Assembly: GCA_024683935.1 (NCBI GenBank)
Contig: JAIKXV010000100.1
Span: 36,785-100,784, forward strand
DNA length: 64,000 nt
Direction of reading: 5' to 3'
Origin: Lachnospiraceae bacterium
GTDB lineage: Bacteria; Bacillota_A; Clostridia; Lachnospirales; Lachnospiraceae
The notes under the pieces were generated by a model, which ran no database searches, was not told the origin of the DNA, and was given only the letters and a program-made list of their open reading frames with translations. Positions within the stretch are counted from its first letter, which is position 1, and every line of letters begins with the position of its first letter. A program made the translations under genes and the position numbers. Positions 54,134-63,271 of this stretch are shown here, piece by piece.

Positions 54134-55675
54134 TTAGAATATCCTTCGTACTGCCACCGGCGTTCTGTAGTTAGCATTTGAAACCTTTATACCGGTCTTC
54201 GCCGTAGACGCATGTACTATCTGTCCTCCGCCGATGTAGATACCTACGTGTCCGGAATAACATACTATATCTCCTGCCTGGGCATTTGCCAGTCCTCCGG
54301 ACACCGCATATCCTACGCCCCGGTCTCCACCGGAGGAGTGCGGCAACGATACACCGAAGTTCCTGTAAACGCTCATTACGAATCCTGAGCAGTCTGTTCC
54401 GTTGGTAAGTGAGGAACCTCCGTATACATACGGGTTGCCTACAAACTGAAGTGCATAGTTGGCAACTGAGGATCCGTTTCCACTTCCGCTTACAGAGTAG
54501 CTTGCGCCGCCTCTGCCACCGGTCTTGCCGCCGCCTCCGGCACCGTTCTTCTTATTGCCGTTGCCGTTCTTCTTCCTGTTCCTTGCGGCAGCTTCCTCCG
54601 CAGCTCTTGCAGCAGCACGTCTCTCTTCTTCTTCCTTCTTGAGACGGGCTTCTTCTTCAGCCTTGGACTCTGCATGAACAAATTCAGTGTAAACCTTTAC
54701 GTAATCGGTACTTACGTATCCGTCACCTTCTTCTATGGAAACCTTGATCCAGTCATCATTGGTCTCTTCTTCAACGGTAAGGATATCGTCCATGGGAACC
54801 AGTCCCACAACATCGGCATCCGTACCGGGTTTCTGTCGCACATAGAGGGTGGTGGTAATAACCTTCGCACTCCTGCGTCCGACTTCCTTCGCCTTGGATA
54901 CAGCCTGTTCTCCGGTAAATACAAATTCCAGACTCACATAACCCTCGGTATTTCCGGACTTTATCTTGATCCAGCCGTTATCCGCTTCTTCAAGAGCTTC
55001 TCCCACAGAATCCTTATAGAGCTTACCGGCTACCTCAGCATCCTCCGAAGGCTCTGTACGGACATATACAAAATCCGTTACATTTGCAACTACCAGATTA
55101 CTGAAGTCCTCTGTTTCATTGCTTTCAGCCTCGGTAACAGCCTTTACCAGATCCATCTCATCATCATCTTCAGATGAAGATACTTCCTCATTTCCCGCAC
55201 CGGCGGAAAGCACGGAAAGATCATCGGATGATACCGTGTTATCTTTACTCTCCTCTTTTTCTGAGGAGGCAGTTCTCGAACTGCTCTTATGGCTTTGATC
55301 TCCATCGGTCTCTACCGCGTAATCTCCGGCACCGGCTGAAGGAGTCTCAGTTGATGTTTCAGTATCAGTTTCTATTACCGGCTCATCGTCTTCCACTGCA
55401 GCGATAGTGATAACTCCGGTATCGGAAGCCTTTTCAGTAGCTTCCATTGCAGCAGTAGTGACTGTAGCTACATCGGTGGCGTCAACCTTTCCGGTAGCCT
55501 TGATCTTCTCTGCTCTTATAACTGTAGCGGATTTTCCCTCATTAAGAACCCTGGCGGCTCCCGCTGCAGGAAGAAACTCACTTACAGTACCCGCAGACAC
55601 AATTGCAGGGCCTCCTGAAACAGTGAGACCCGCAATAAGAACACCCGCTATAATTTGTGCTTTCAAGCGTTGCAT
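54134..55675 (-). CDS. Secreted SH3-domain NlpC/P60 peptidoglycan hydrolase
   Basis: A 513-residue exported wall hydrolase. A signal peptide (about 1-29, IIAGVLIAGLTVSGGPAIVSA) is followed by a Ser/Glu/Thr-rich linker (about 30-190). Two bacterial SH3 domains come next (about 195-255, VYVRTEPSEDAEVAGKLY; about 268-328, LYVRQKPGTDADVVGLVP). A charged coiled coil (about 335-370) and a Gly/Asn/Lys linker lead to the C-terminal NlpC/P60 domain (about 400-513). Its triad Cys is in GTDCSGFVMSVY and His in GHVGIYIGGGQIVHAST. It should cut D-Glu to diamino-acid bonds in stem peptides. A WalR-type site lies upstream and a terminator downstream. Confidence 0.93.
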   Translation of the reverse strand: MQRLKAQIIAGVLIAGLTVSGGPAIVSAGTVSEFLPAAGAARVLNEGKSATVIRAEKIKATGKVDATDVATVTTAAMEATEKASDTGVITIAAVEDDEPVIETDTETSTETPSAGAGDYAVETDGDQSHKSSSRTASSEKEESKDNTVSSDDLSVLSAGAGNEEVSSSEDDDEMDLVKAVTEAESNETEDFSNLVVANVTDFVYVRTEPSEDAEVAGKLYKDSVGEALEEADNGWIKIKSGNTEGYVSLEFVFTGEQAVSKAKEVGRRSAKVITTTLYVRQKPGTDADVVGLVPMDDILTVEEETNDDWIKVSIEEGDGYVSTDYVKVYTEFVHAESKAEEEARLKKEEEERRAAARAAEEAAARNRKKNGNGNKKNGAGGGGKTGGRGGASYSVSGSGNGSSVANYALQFVGNPYVYGGSSLTNGTDCSGFVMSVYRNFGVSLPHSSGGDRGVGYAVSGGLANAQAGDIVCYSGHVGIYIGGGQIVHASTAKTGIKVSNANYRTPVAVRRIF

Positions 55676-55719
55676 CTATATAAAAACCTCAAAATCTTGT
55701 GTTTTCTCGAGAACAATTT

Positions 55720-55750
55720 TGTTACAAATTTGTTACTCTCTGTAACAAAT
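55720..55750. promoter_or_regulatory. WalR (YycF) box-like direct repeat upstream of the NlpC/P60 gene
   Basis: TGTTAC (55720-55725), five bases, TGTTAC (55731-55736): an exact fit to the TGTWAH-N5-TGTWAH WalR consensus, on the plus strand. ATTTGTTAC/GTAACAAAT (55728-55736 and 55742-55750) is also a perfect 9-bp inverted repeat. It lies 45-75 bp upstream of a wall-hydrolase gene, the kind of gene the WalRK regulon controls. Confidence 0.6.
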
Positions 55751-55841
55751 GCTATCATACATTACCTAAAAAATCAATATTTATCGGCATTTTAATTGTT
55801 AAATATCTCTTAATTCCGCTGGATATCTGGCTGTCAGAAAC

Positions 55842-56465
55842 TTAAGCCCCCTTAAGCTCCATAACTGCCTTCATCTCCACGGTTCCCTTTTTTACACCGA
55901 CCGTAACATCTTTTGCCAGACTGGCGACCACGGATTTTTCAAGTTCATCCCAGGCCTCCTCCGCTCCCGAGTCTTCACTTTTTGCTTCTTCCAGTGAATT
56001 CCTGTACTGGGCAAGGGACCATGACAGTGCATAATCAGAAGACATTTCCACGGTACCGTAACCCACGTAGCCTGCACCGTATTTCTGTTCCAGCTTCATT
56101 ACATTCTCAAAATTCAGGATACTGTTCTCAATGATATCCCCGACCTTTGCCATGAAACCTTTGGTGCTGGCATTTTTGCCCGTAGTGGATACGGAAAGGA
56201 GATCCTCCTTCATATCCAGATCCATGCCCTCTGTTTTGGCGGTGAGATATACCGCAGCATCCTTAACCGTCCTCTCAAACCAGAGCATCGCCTTGAAATC
56301 ACCTGTCATGGCATTCATCATGCTCAGGATTTCTTCAGCGATGAGACGAAGATGAAGACCATCCTTCTGTTCCAGCTTCAGTGCACTGATACTCTCATCA
56401 ATATCCTTCAGAGCATCGCTGAAATCAACGTCCCGGCTGCTTATCATTATCTTATCGTTTTTCAT
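55842..56465 (-). CDS. Hypothetical protein, possible HATPase-like fold
   Basis: A 207-residue protein starting at the ATG 56465, which has GGAG seven bases upstream. LHLRLIAEEILSMMNAMTGDF resembles the N-box helix of RsbW-type anti-sigma/histidine-kinase ATPases, but no clear G-box follows, so this is only a fold hint. The remainder is acidic and helical, ending TVGVKKGTVEMKAVMELKG. It lies alone between the NlpC/P60 gene and a divergent hypothetical gene. Confidence 0.6.
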   Translation of the reverse strand: MKNDKIMISSRDVDFSDALKDIDESISALKLEQKDGLHLRLIAEEILSMMNAMTGDFKAMLWFERTVKDAAVYLTAKTEGMDLDMKEDLLSVSTTGKNASTKGFMAKVGDIIENSILNFENVMKLEQKYGAGYVGYGTVEMSSDYALSWSLAQYRNSLEEAKSEDSGAEEAWDELEKSVVASLAKDVTVGVKKGTVEMKAVMELKGA

Positions 56466-56602
56466 ACAGGTTCTCCGACCTCCCAAATTAAATTGTCACA
56501 TTTCCATAGATTTTAACACAAATCCGTTTTATTTTCAGCATGAATTATGGTAAGCTGTAAGATAATAAATATCAGAATAAAACACTAAGGGGTAATAAAT
56601 AT

Positions 56603-57244
56603 ATGGAATTTGAACTTTGGCTTTTTGCAGTAAAACAGCTCGCCCAGAGCTATGAAATGTCACAGGTTATATATTCGCAGCTGACCGATGCGGAAAAAGC
56701 AGATCTTCACAAAGAATATGATGCCACGATAGGCGGCGGTTCTTCCGGCAGTTCTTCAGGAGACAGTCCCGCAGAAAAAAAGGAAGAAAAGAAGAAAGAC
56801 GGAAAGACCGTAAAAGAATATACGGATCTCATCAACAACTTCCATAATGCGATGAGCATCGTGGAAAGATTTGTCGAGAAAAACAATTCCAAAAATCTGG
56901 ACAGGGATTACCCTATAGACCCTGCGGATCCGGATGAGGAATTCCTTCGCAGAATCTTTCTGAATATGGAAATCCGCACAATACAGGTTCTCCGTTTTTT
57001 GAGCTATACAGCTAAGAGCGTGACCTATGAAGGAGAGCTGAGAAAAGAGGAAAACGGTTTCTATTATCTGAATGAAAAGCTGATCGCAGAGGGACAGCTG
57101 CTGGAATTCTTCTATATGAACCGCTGGGAAATAGGCATACTCTGCAAGGGACCCGGAACGGCCTACGGCTATTTCATCCTCGGTTTCCAGAATGAGATAT
57201 TTGATGTAAATTTAGACGGACTGAAGGTACGTCTCAGAGGATAA
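56603..57244 (+). CDS. Hypothetical protein with charged linker and DUF5348-like end
   Basis: A 213-residue cytoplasmic protein. A helical head (about 1-40, FELWLFAVKQLAQSYEMSQVIY) is joined by a flexible GGGSSGSSSGDSPAEKKEEKKKDGK linker to a helical middle. The end has YEGELRKEENGFYYLNEKLIAEGQLLEFFYMNRWEIG, which resembles the DUF5348 pattern of a small beta domain; that assignment is tentative. It is a single gene divergent from the previous one, followed by a strong terminator shared with ppdK. Confidence 0.55.
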   Translation: MEFELWLFAVKQLAQSYEMSQVIYSQLTDAEKADLHKEYDATIGGGSSGSSSGDSPAEKKEEKKKDGKTVKEYTDLINNFHNAMSIVERFVEKNNSKNLDRDYPIDPADPDEEFLRRIFLNMEIRTIQVLRFLSYTAKSVTYEGELRKEENGFYYLNEKLIAEGQLLEFFYMNRWEIGILCKGPGTAYGYFILGFQNEIFDVNLDGLKVRLRG

Positions 57245-57290
57245 GACGACCGGAGAACAAAACATATAAGTAGAGAATTCAGACAATGAT

Positions 57291-57336
57291 AAACCCCTTC
57301 CCCCGGCTGTTACGCCGGTCGAAAGGGGTTTTCTTT
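57291..57336. terminator. Bidirectional intrinsic terminator
   Basis: Outer stem AACCCCTT/AAGGGGTT (57292-57299 and 57323-57330) with an inner CCGGC/GCCGG. TTTTCTTT follows on the plus strand and TTTATC on the minus strand. It sits between the convergent hypothetical gene and ppdK. Confidence 0.85.
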
Positions 57337-57363
57337 AAGAAAAACTATTCTCTCTGCTGTTTA

Positions 57364-60195
57364 TCAGTTCTTCCTGTTTGCCTTATAGGTCTTTGCAGCG
57401 GCCTCAACGCCTGCCTTTAGGGCCTCAAGTCCTGACTTCGCGATATCTGCGCTTGTCTCTGCAAGATCCTTTGCGATAGCTTCAGCCTTCTCGGCAGCTT
57501 CCTTTAATTTCTGCTTTGTCTCTTCATCTACGATATTCTTCCAAGCGTTATCTGCTGCGCTCTTCTCAGCTATAGCAGCCTGTGCTGCAGCGAGCCTTGC
57601 TACGGGTACACGGAAAGGTGAGCAGGATACATAGTCCAGACCGATCTTATGGCAGAACTCAACGGATGAAGGATCTCCGCCGTGCTCTCCGCAGATACCT
57701 GCATGAAGTGCGGGATTTACGGGACGTCCGAGGGTCAGGCACATATCCATGAGCTTTCCAACACCGGTCTGATCCAGCTTTGCAAAAGGATCAGCTTCAT
57801 AGATCTTTGTATCATAGTATGCATTAAGGAACTTACCTGCATCATCTCTTGAGAATCCGAATGTCATCTGAGTAAGATCGTTTGTTCCGAAGCAGAAGAA
57901 ATCAGCTTCAGCAGCGATCTCATCAGCTGTAAGAGCAGCTCTCGGGATCTCGATCATTGTACCAACCTCATACTTAAGAGAAGAACCGGCGTTCTTGATC
58001 TCTTCATCAGCTGTCTTTACAACGATATCCTTAACGAACTTGAACTCCTTCTTATCTCCTACAAGAGGGATCATGATCTCGGGAACGATGTTCCAGTCAG
58101 AGTGCTTCTTTGATACTTCGATAGCAGCTCTGATGATAGCGGATGTCTGCATCTCAGCAATTTCAGGATATGTAACTGTGAGACGGCATCCTCTGTGTCC
58201 CATCATGGGGTTGAACTCATGAAGTCCGGAGATAATATCCTTGATCTCCTGAACGCTCTTACCCTGAGCCTTAGCAAGCTTCTCGATCTCGTCCTCTGTG
58301 TTGGGAACGAACTCATGAAGAGGCGGATCAAGGAATCTGATGGTAACAGGATTTCCTTCCATTGCCTCGAAGAGCTGTGCAAAGTCTCCCTGCTGATAAG
58401 GAAGGATCTTATTTAATGCAGCCTTTCTTTCTTCAACAGTATCAGAGCAGATCATCTCACGGAATGCAGCGATCCTCTCCTCATCGAAGAACATGTGCTC
58501 TGTACGGCAGAGACCGATTCCCTCTGCACCAAGCTCACGTGCTTTCTTCGCATCAACAGGAGTATCGGCATTTGTACGAACCTTTAACTTCCTAAACTTA
58601 TCAGCCCAAGCCATGATGCGACCGAACTCGCCTGCGATCTTGGCATCAACTGTCTCGATAACTCCGTCGTAGATATTACCTGTAGTACCGTCTATTGAAA
58701 TAAAGTCTCCCTCGTGGAACTCTTTTCCTGCAAGAGTGAACTTCTTATTAGCTTCATCCATAGCGATATCTCCGCATCCGGAAACGCAGCACTCACCCAT
58801 TCCACGGGCAACAACTGCAGCATGGCTTGTCATACCGCCGCGGACTGTGAGGATACCCTCTGCAGACTTCATACCTGTAATATCTTCAGGTGAGGTCTCG
58901 AGACGGACAAGGATAACCTTCTCTCCCTTGTCAGCCCATGCAACTGCATCATCTGCAGTGAATACGATCTTACCGCATGCAGCTCCGGGAGAAGCACCAA
59001 GTCCTTTTCCGATAGGAGTAGCAGCCTTAAGAGCCTTTGCATCGAACTGGGGATGAAGCAGAGTATCGAGGTTTCTGGGATCGATCATTGCAACTGCTTC
59101 TTCTTCAGACTTATGTCCCTCATCCACAAGATCACAAGCGATCTTAAGAGCAGCCTGAGCTGTTCTCTTACCGTTACGGCACTGAAGCATGTAAAGCTTC
59201 TTATTCTCAACGGTGAACTCCATATCCTGCATATCATGATAGTGATTCTCAAGAGTCTCGCAAACCTTGATGAAGTCTGCATAAGCCTCAGGGAATTCCT
59301 GCTCCATCTGTGCGATGGGCATAGGTGTACGAACACCTGCTACCACGTCTTCACCCTGAGCGTTCTTTAAGAACTCACCCATGAGCTTCTTTTCACCTGT
59401 AGCGGGATCACGGGTAAATGCAACACCGGTACCGGATTCATTGTTAAGGTTACCGAATACCATGGGCATTACGTTTACGGCTGTTCCCCAGCTGTAAGGA
59501 ATATCGTTATCACGGCGGTAAACATTGGCGCGGGGATTATCCCATGAACGGAATACTGCTTCGATAGCGAGTTTTAACTGCTCAACAGGATCTGAAGGGA
59601 AGTCTTTTCCGAGCTGCTTCTTGTACTCTGCCTTAAACTGCTCAGCAAGTTCCTTAAGATCAGCTGCTGTAAGGTCAACGTCAAACTGAACACCCTTCTT
59701 TTCTTTCATCTGGTCGATCAGCTGCTCGAAATACTTCTTACCTACTTCCATAACCACGTCTGAGAACATCTGAATGAAACGACGATATGAATCATATACG
59801 AAACGCTCGAAAGCAGGATCGGGATTTCCCTTGATCATTGCTGCTACAACGTCATCATTAAGACCAAGGTTAAGGATGGTATCCATCATTCCGGGCATAG
59901 ATGCACGGGCACCTGAACGAACTGAAACGAGAAGGGGATTGGTAAGATCTCCGAACTTCTTTCCGTTTTCCTTCTCCATCCATGCAACGCCGTCCATAGC
60001 CTGACTCATGATCTCATCATTGATCTTACGGCCATCCTCATAATACTGAGTACAAGCCTCTGTTGTGATCGTGAAACCCTGAGGTACAGGAAGACCGATC
60101 TCTGTCATCTCTGCAAGGTTGGCACCTTTACCACCGAGCAGGTTTCTCATGGACATGTTACCTTCTTTAAAGGTGTAGACCCATTTGTTTGCCAT
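57364..60195 (-). CDS. ppdK: Pyruvate phosphate dikinase with C-terminal extension
   Basis: A 943-residue enzyme that interconverts pyruvate + ATP + Pi with PEP + AMP + PPi. The ATP-grasp domain starts KWVYTFKEGNMSMRNLLGGKGANLAEM. The swivelling domain has the phospho-His in GGMTSHAAVVARGMGECC. The PEP/pyruvate TIM barrel includes GAEGIGLCRTEHMF and the catalytic Cys in LHAGICGEHGGDP. After RLAAAQAAI, where the family usually ends (about 875 residues), 68 residues rich in Ala, Lys and Glu follow, probably helical. I choose the ATG at 60195 (GGAGG seven bases upstream) over an in-frame one at 60222. Confidence 0.95.
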   Translation of the reverse strand: MANKWVYTFKEGNMSMRNLLGGKGANLAEMTEIGLPVPQGFTITTEACTQYYEDGRKINDEIMSQAMDGVAWMEKENGKKFGDLTNPLLVSVRSGARASMPGMMDTILNLGLNDDVVAAMIKGNPDPAFERFVYDSYRRFIQMFSDVVMEVGKKYFEQLIDQMKEKKGVQFDVDLTAADLKELAEQFKAEYKKQLGKDFPSDPVEQLKLAIEAVFRSWDNPRANVYRRDNDIPYSWGTAVNVMPMVFGNLNNESGTGVAFTRDPATGEKKLMGEFLKNAQGEDVVAGVRTPMPIAQMEQEFPEAYADFIKVCETLENHYHDMQDMEFTVENKKLYMLQCRNGKRTAQAALKIACDLVDEGHKSEEEAVAMIDPRNLDTLLHPQFDAKALKAATPIGKGLGASPGAACGKIVFTADDAVAWADKGEKVILVRLETSPEDITGMKSAEGILTVRGGMTSHAAVVARGMGECCVSGCGDIAMDEANKKFTLAGKEFHEGDFISIDGTTGNIYDGVIETVDAKIAGEFGRIMAWADKFRKLKVRTNADTPVDAKKARELGAEGIGLCRTEHMFFDEERIAAFREMICSDTVEERKAALNKILPYQQGDFAQLFEAMEGNPVTIRFLDPPLHEFVPNTEDEIEKLAKAQGKSVQEIKDIISGLHEFNPMMGHRGCRLTVTYPEIAEMQTSAIIRAAIEVSKKHSDWNIVPEIMIPLVGDKKEFKFVKDIVVKTADEEIKNAGSSLKYEVGTMIEIPRAALTADEIAAEADFFCFGTNDLTQMTFGFSRDDAGKFLNAYYDTKIYEADPFAKLDQTGVGKLMDMCLTLGRPVNPALHAGICGEHGGDPSSVEFCHKIGLDYVSCSPFRVPVARLAAAQAAIAEKSAADNAWKNIVDEETKQKLKEAAEKAEAIAKDLAETSADIAKSGLEALKAGVEAAAKTYKANRKN

Positions 60196-60284
60196 TTGTT
60201 TTCCTCCGTTTATATAAATCACTTCATGTATCTACCGACTCCCGGTTATTGCTTTTTCGTCTACCCGGAAAGTCGCCGACTAGT

Positions 60285-60313
60285 ATTTTAACATACGCGT
60301 CAAGCCCCCTCAA
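60285..60313 (-). promoter_or_regulatory. Candidate ppdK promoter
   Basis: On the minus strand, TTGAGG (60313-60308), a 17-bp spacer and TAAAAT (60290-60285), about 90 bases before the ATG at 60195. Confidence 0.5.
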
Positions 60314-60372
60314 TATACTTTCTGTATTCAACTATATATCGATAGAACAATAGATCAGACTTCCCAACGTTT

Positions 60373-63171
60373 TCATTTATCTCCATCCTCACTTTCCTTT
60401 TTCCAGTTAGCTTTATCAAAAATGTTATCCTTCACAGTATACCAGGACCCGTCACTGGTGTTCAGCGTACCACCTGTTTTATCCTGGTCTTTAAGATAGA
60501 ATTTGTGTGACAGGGTAACCCTCATCTCCTTATTATATTTGTCTTCTGAATTAATAGCGTTACCGGTAAACGGATTCACCGGATCCTCAATAACATCCTC
60601 CATTGCAAGAGTTGGAACATCCCCGCAAGTCATAAATGAATCATCTGTGGTGAATTCTTTCGCATTAAAATCCTTTACCATGAGAAGCGAATTTACGGCC
60701 TCAATATCGAGCTCGTCATTTACGATCATATCCTCAAACTGCCCCAGAAAATATCCATGATCCGCCACCAGGATTATTCTGGTATTGTCATATATACCCT
60801 CTTTCCTGAGATAGTCAAACCACTTTCCGAGCTGGATAAATGCACACATATTCACATGATAATGATATTTACCGGGCATTTCCTCCTTGTATGCATCAAC
60901 TGTCCTTCCGTTCAGCGTAAAGCGGTCAGGATCATCAAGCCCCGAATTGTTCACATTTCCAGCAGGTACATAATCCGGCATCTGAAGCTCGTTTGGCTGG
61001 TGCGTAGTATTATTATGGATCATGAAAAAACTTCCGGATGTATCATCTGAAATATCTGTCAGTAGCGGAAGGCTCTTTAATACAGGGTAATTCTTAAGAA
61101 AACCCTCATCTATCGTTGTTGTGGTAGTGCAGAAGTAATTTCCCGAATCATAGACGGCACTTTGCAAGAACAGAGGGGATGCCTTAAACACGCTGTACCA
61201 GAAAAATCGTCTGTACTTTATCTCATCATGCTGCGCCGCGAGTTCATCTTTACTGAGAAGACCCGTGTACTGTCCCTGTTTTGTGTTATATGCCTTTATC
61301 CCGGGATAATCATCATAGATGGACAGATCTGATATATTCTTATATCCCGCATAGGAAGGATCGCAGATAGTTGCTCGATAACCGTTTTCAGAAAACAAAA
61401 GCGGCATCATGATATCCGATTCATTTATCTTCTGCTCGATGGAAACATCCTTTCTCACATTCATGGCATCAGGCGTATAGTCATATCCTCCGTATATCGA
61501 AGGCGCACAAAATATGGTATGTTCTCCGAAAGCGACAGTGTTCGGGTAATAAGTAAAGCCCGCAAATTGTTCTTTTAGCTCCGGTCGTTCATTGAACATA
61601 TAAGGAACATATCCGCTTATGGCTCTGTCTAAAAGGATCACAACAACATTCTTCTTATTCTTGCTGAGTCTGACGATCTTTTCCGCATTATCTTCAGTAA
61701 TACCTGCGTAATCAACACCCCGTTTTGCATCGCCTATCTCATAAAGTTCCGTATTTACCCTGACGGCATTATATACAGTAAGCATGCTACCGCCCAGGAT
61801 CACTATTGCAGCGAGTGACAATGCAAGGCTCTTTTTCCACCTGTATATACATGTGAGAAAAATAATTAAACCTGCCAGAGCCGCAATATTAAAAGCCATC
61901 TGTGATGAAGTATAAGAAGGCTGTCCGGTAAACTTAAGCTCCTCTGACAGGGTCCCGAAATTCCTTCCAAAGAGCATATAGTTCATAAGAGATACGCCTG
62001 CAAGAATATATACGATATATGCCTGGATTTCTTTTACAACTTTATTCCCGAAAAAATATACAACTGCCCCGCCCCACAGGAGGAAATATCCTGCAGCTAT
62101 TGACGCCGTGCTCGCAACATAAAACAGGGGATTAATATAATTGTATATAGATACAAACTCTTCCGGCGAGGCGCTGATCACTGACATAGGGATCATAATA
62201 CCTAAGACCACCGTCAAGCACACTGCTGAAGCAAACCACAGGATAACTGTATTTCCTCCCGAATCAATAACACGGAGAACGGCATTTTTCAGTGTGTTTC
62301 CTATCCCGGCTATCCTACCATCAGGCTTTTCTTTCCTGCAGTTATCCACATACCGCAATATCTTCGGGAGGTTAAAGGCAGTAAACACAATGATGAGAAA
62401 GGCAGCTCTCTTATATGTGCAGAGCTTCCCGGTGGAGATATAATATACCGCAAAAACAAGTCCCATTTCCCCAAGAAGCCATGAAATGGTTTTCCCCGGA
62501 TCCGGAACCATCTTTAAGAATATATTTTTGATAAGGGAAAAGAGATTATTTAAGGTCCAGTAAAATACGAGCCCGGCAGGGCGGTCATATAGAAATATAA
62601 GGAATACAAACGCAATAATATATACCTGTGCCTTATCCTTGAATGAAAGTCCCTTTGTGTATATATAGCCAGATATCAGATTAATAAGGGTCATAAGGAT
62701 CGGGAGGACATTTAAGGTCATCCCGGAAACTTTTATCAGATTATCGGGCGCTCCCAGATTCTTTATAAACAAAAAATCTGCTCCGTTCAGTAAGGAAAGA
62801 TCTGAAAGATAGTTATATGCTGCAATAAAAAAAGGGATCTGCAGGAGAAGCGGCAACATACCTCTCAATGAATATACCGGTGAATAGTGATTTAATCTGT
62901 AGTATTCCTGCAGCATCATAAATCTCTCATCACCCTTAAAGGATCTCCTGATATGTTTTATCATATCATTCATCCCTTTCTGTATGTCTCTTTCTTTTCC
63001 CTGTACCTCCTCAGCCCTTCTATAGATAGGAAGGGTAAGTACAGTGACCGCAATACTCACGGAAACTATGGCAAGCCCTGCATTATCAAATATCCGGTAC
63101 ATCGTGGAGAAAACAAACTCCATGATCAGGACCAGGGGGAAAATAAAAAAATTATATAAACAGGTGATCAT
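60373..63171 (-). CDS. YidC/Oxa1-like domain fused to alkaline-phosphatase-superfamily (sulfatase-like) domain
   Basis: A 932-residue multi-domain membrane protein. Residues ~1-220 are YidC/Oxa1-like: MLPLLLQIPFFIAAYNYLS (105-123) and AGLVFYWTLNNLFSLIKN (199-216) are the family signatures. The membrane arginine that normally sits six residues before the LPL/LPI proline in the insertase groove is absent (AVTVLTLPIYRR, 41-52). About seven more membrane segments (about 230-470) lead to an extracytoplasmic alkaline-phosphatase-fold domain (about 505-932) with metal ligand Asp515 (VILLDRA), nucleophile Thr552 (GEHTIFCAPS), and Asp804/His805 (LVADHGY). Related domains transfer phosphoglycerol or phosphoethanolamine to surface polymers. 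It follows an LTA-synthase-like gene, suggesting surface glycopolymer synthesis. Substrate unknown. Confidence 0.85.
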   Translation of the reverse strand: MITCLYNFFIFPLVLIMEFVFSTMYRIFDNAGLAIVSVSIAVTVLTLPIYRRAEEVQGKERDIQKGMNDMIKHIRRSFKGDERFMMLQEYYRLNHYSPVYSLRGMLPLLLQIPFFIAAYNYLSDLSLLNGADFLFIKNLGAPDNLIKVSGMTLNVLPILMTLINLISGYIYTKGLSFKDKAQVYIIAFVFLIFLYDRPAGLVFYWTLNNLFSLIKNIFLKMVPDPGKTISWLLGEMGLVFAVYYISTGKLCTYKRAAFLIIVFTAFNLPKILRYVDNCRKEKPDGRIAGIGNTLKNAVLRVIDSGGNTVILWFASAVCLTVVLGIMIPMSVISASPEEFVSIYNYINPLFYVASTASIAAGYFLLWGGAVVYFFGNKVVKEIQAYIVYILAGVSLMNYMLFGRNFGTLSEELKFTGQPSYTSSQMAFNIAALAGLIIFLTCIYRWKKSLALSLAAIVILGGSMLTVYNAVRVNTELYEIGDAKRGVDYAGITEDNAEKIVRLSKNKKNVVVILLDRAISGYVPYMFNERPELKEQFAGFTYYPNTVAFGEHTIFCAPSIYGGYDYTPDAMNVRKDVSIEQKINESDIMMPLLFSENGYRATICDPSYAGYKNISDLSIYDDYPGIKAYNTKQGQYTGLLSKDELAAQHDEIKYRRFFWYSVFKASPLFLQSAVYDSGNYFCTTTTTIDEGFLKNYPVLKSLPLLTDISDDTSGSFFMIHNNTTHQPNELQMPDYVPAGNVNNSGLDDPDRFTLNGRTVDAYKEEMPGKYHYHVNMCAFIQLGKWFDYLRKEGIYDNTRIILVADHGYFLGQFEDMIVNDELDIEAVNSLLMVKDFNAKEFTTDDSFMTCGDVPTLAMEDVIEDPVNPFTGNAINSEDKYNKEMRVTLSHKFYLKDQDKTGGTLNTSDGSWYTVKDNIFDKANWKKESEDGDK

Positions 63172-63271
63172 CTGTGTAACATCCTTTATCTAGATTTGCC
63201 GATAAATTCAAAATTATTCTCAAAGAATAATAATCCATTGCCCTTTTAATATCAACTTACTCAGTATCTGT

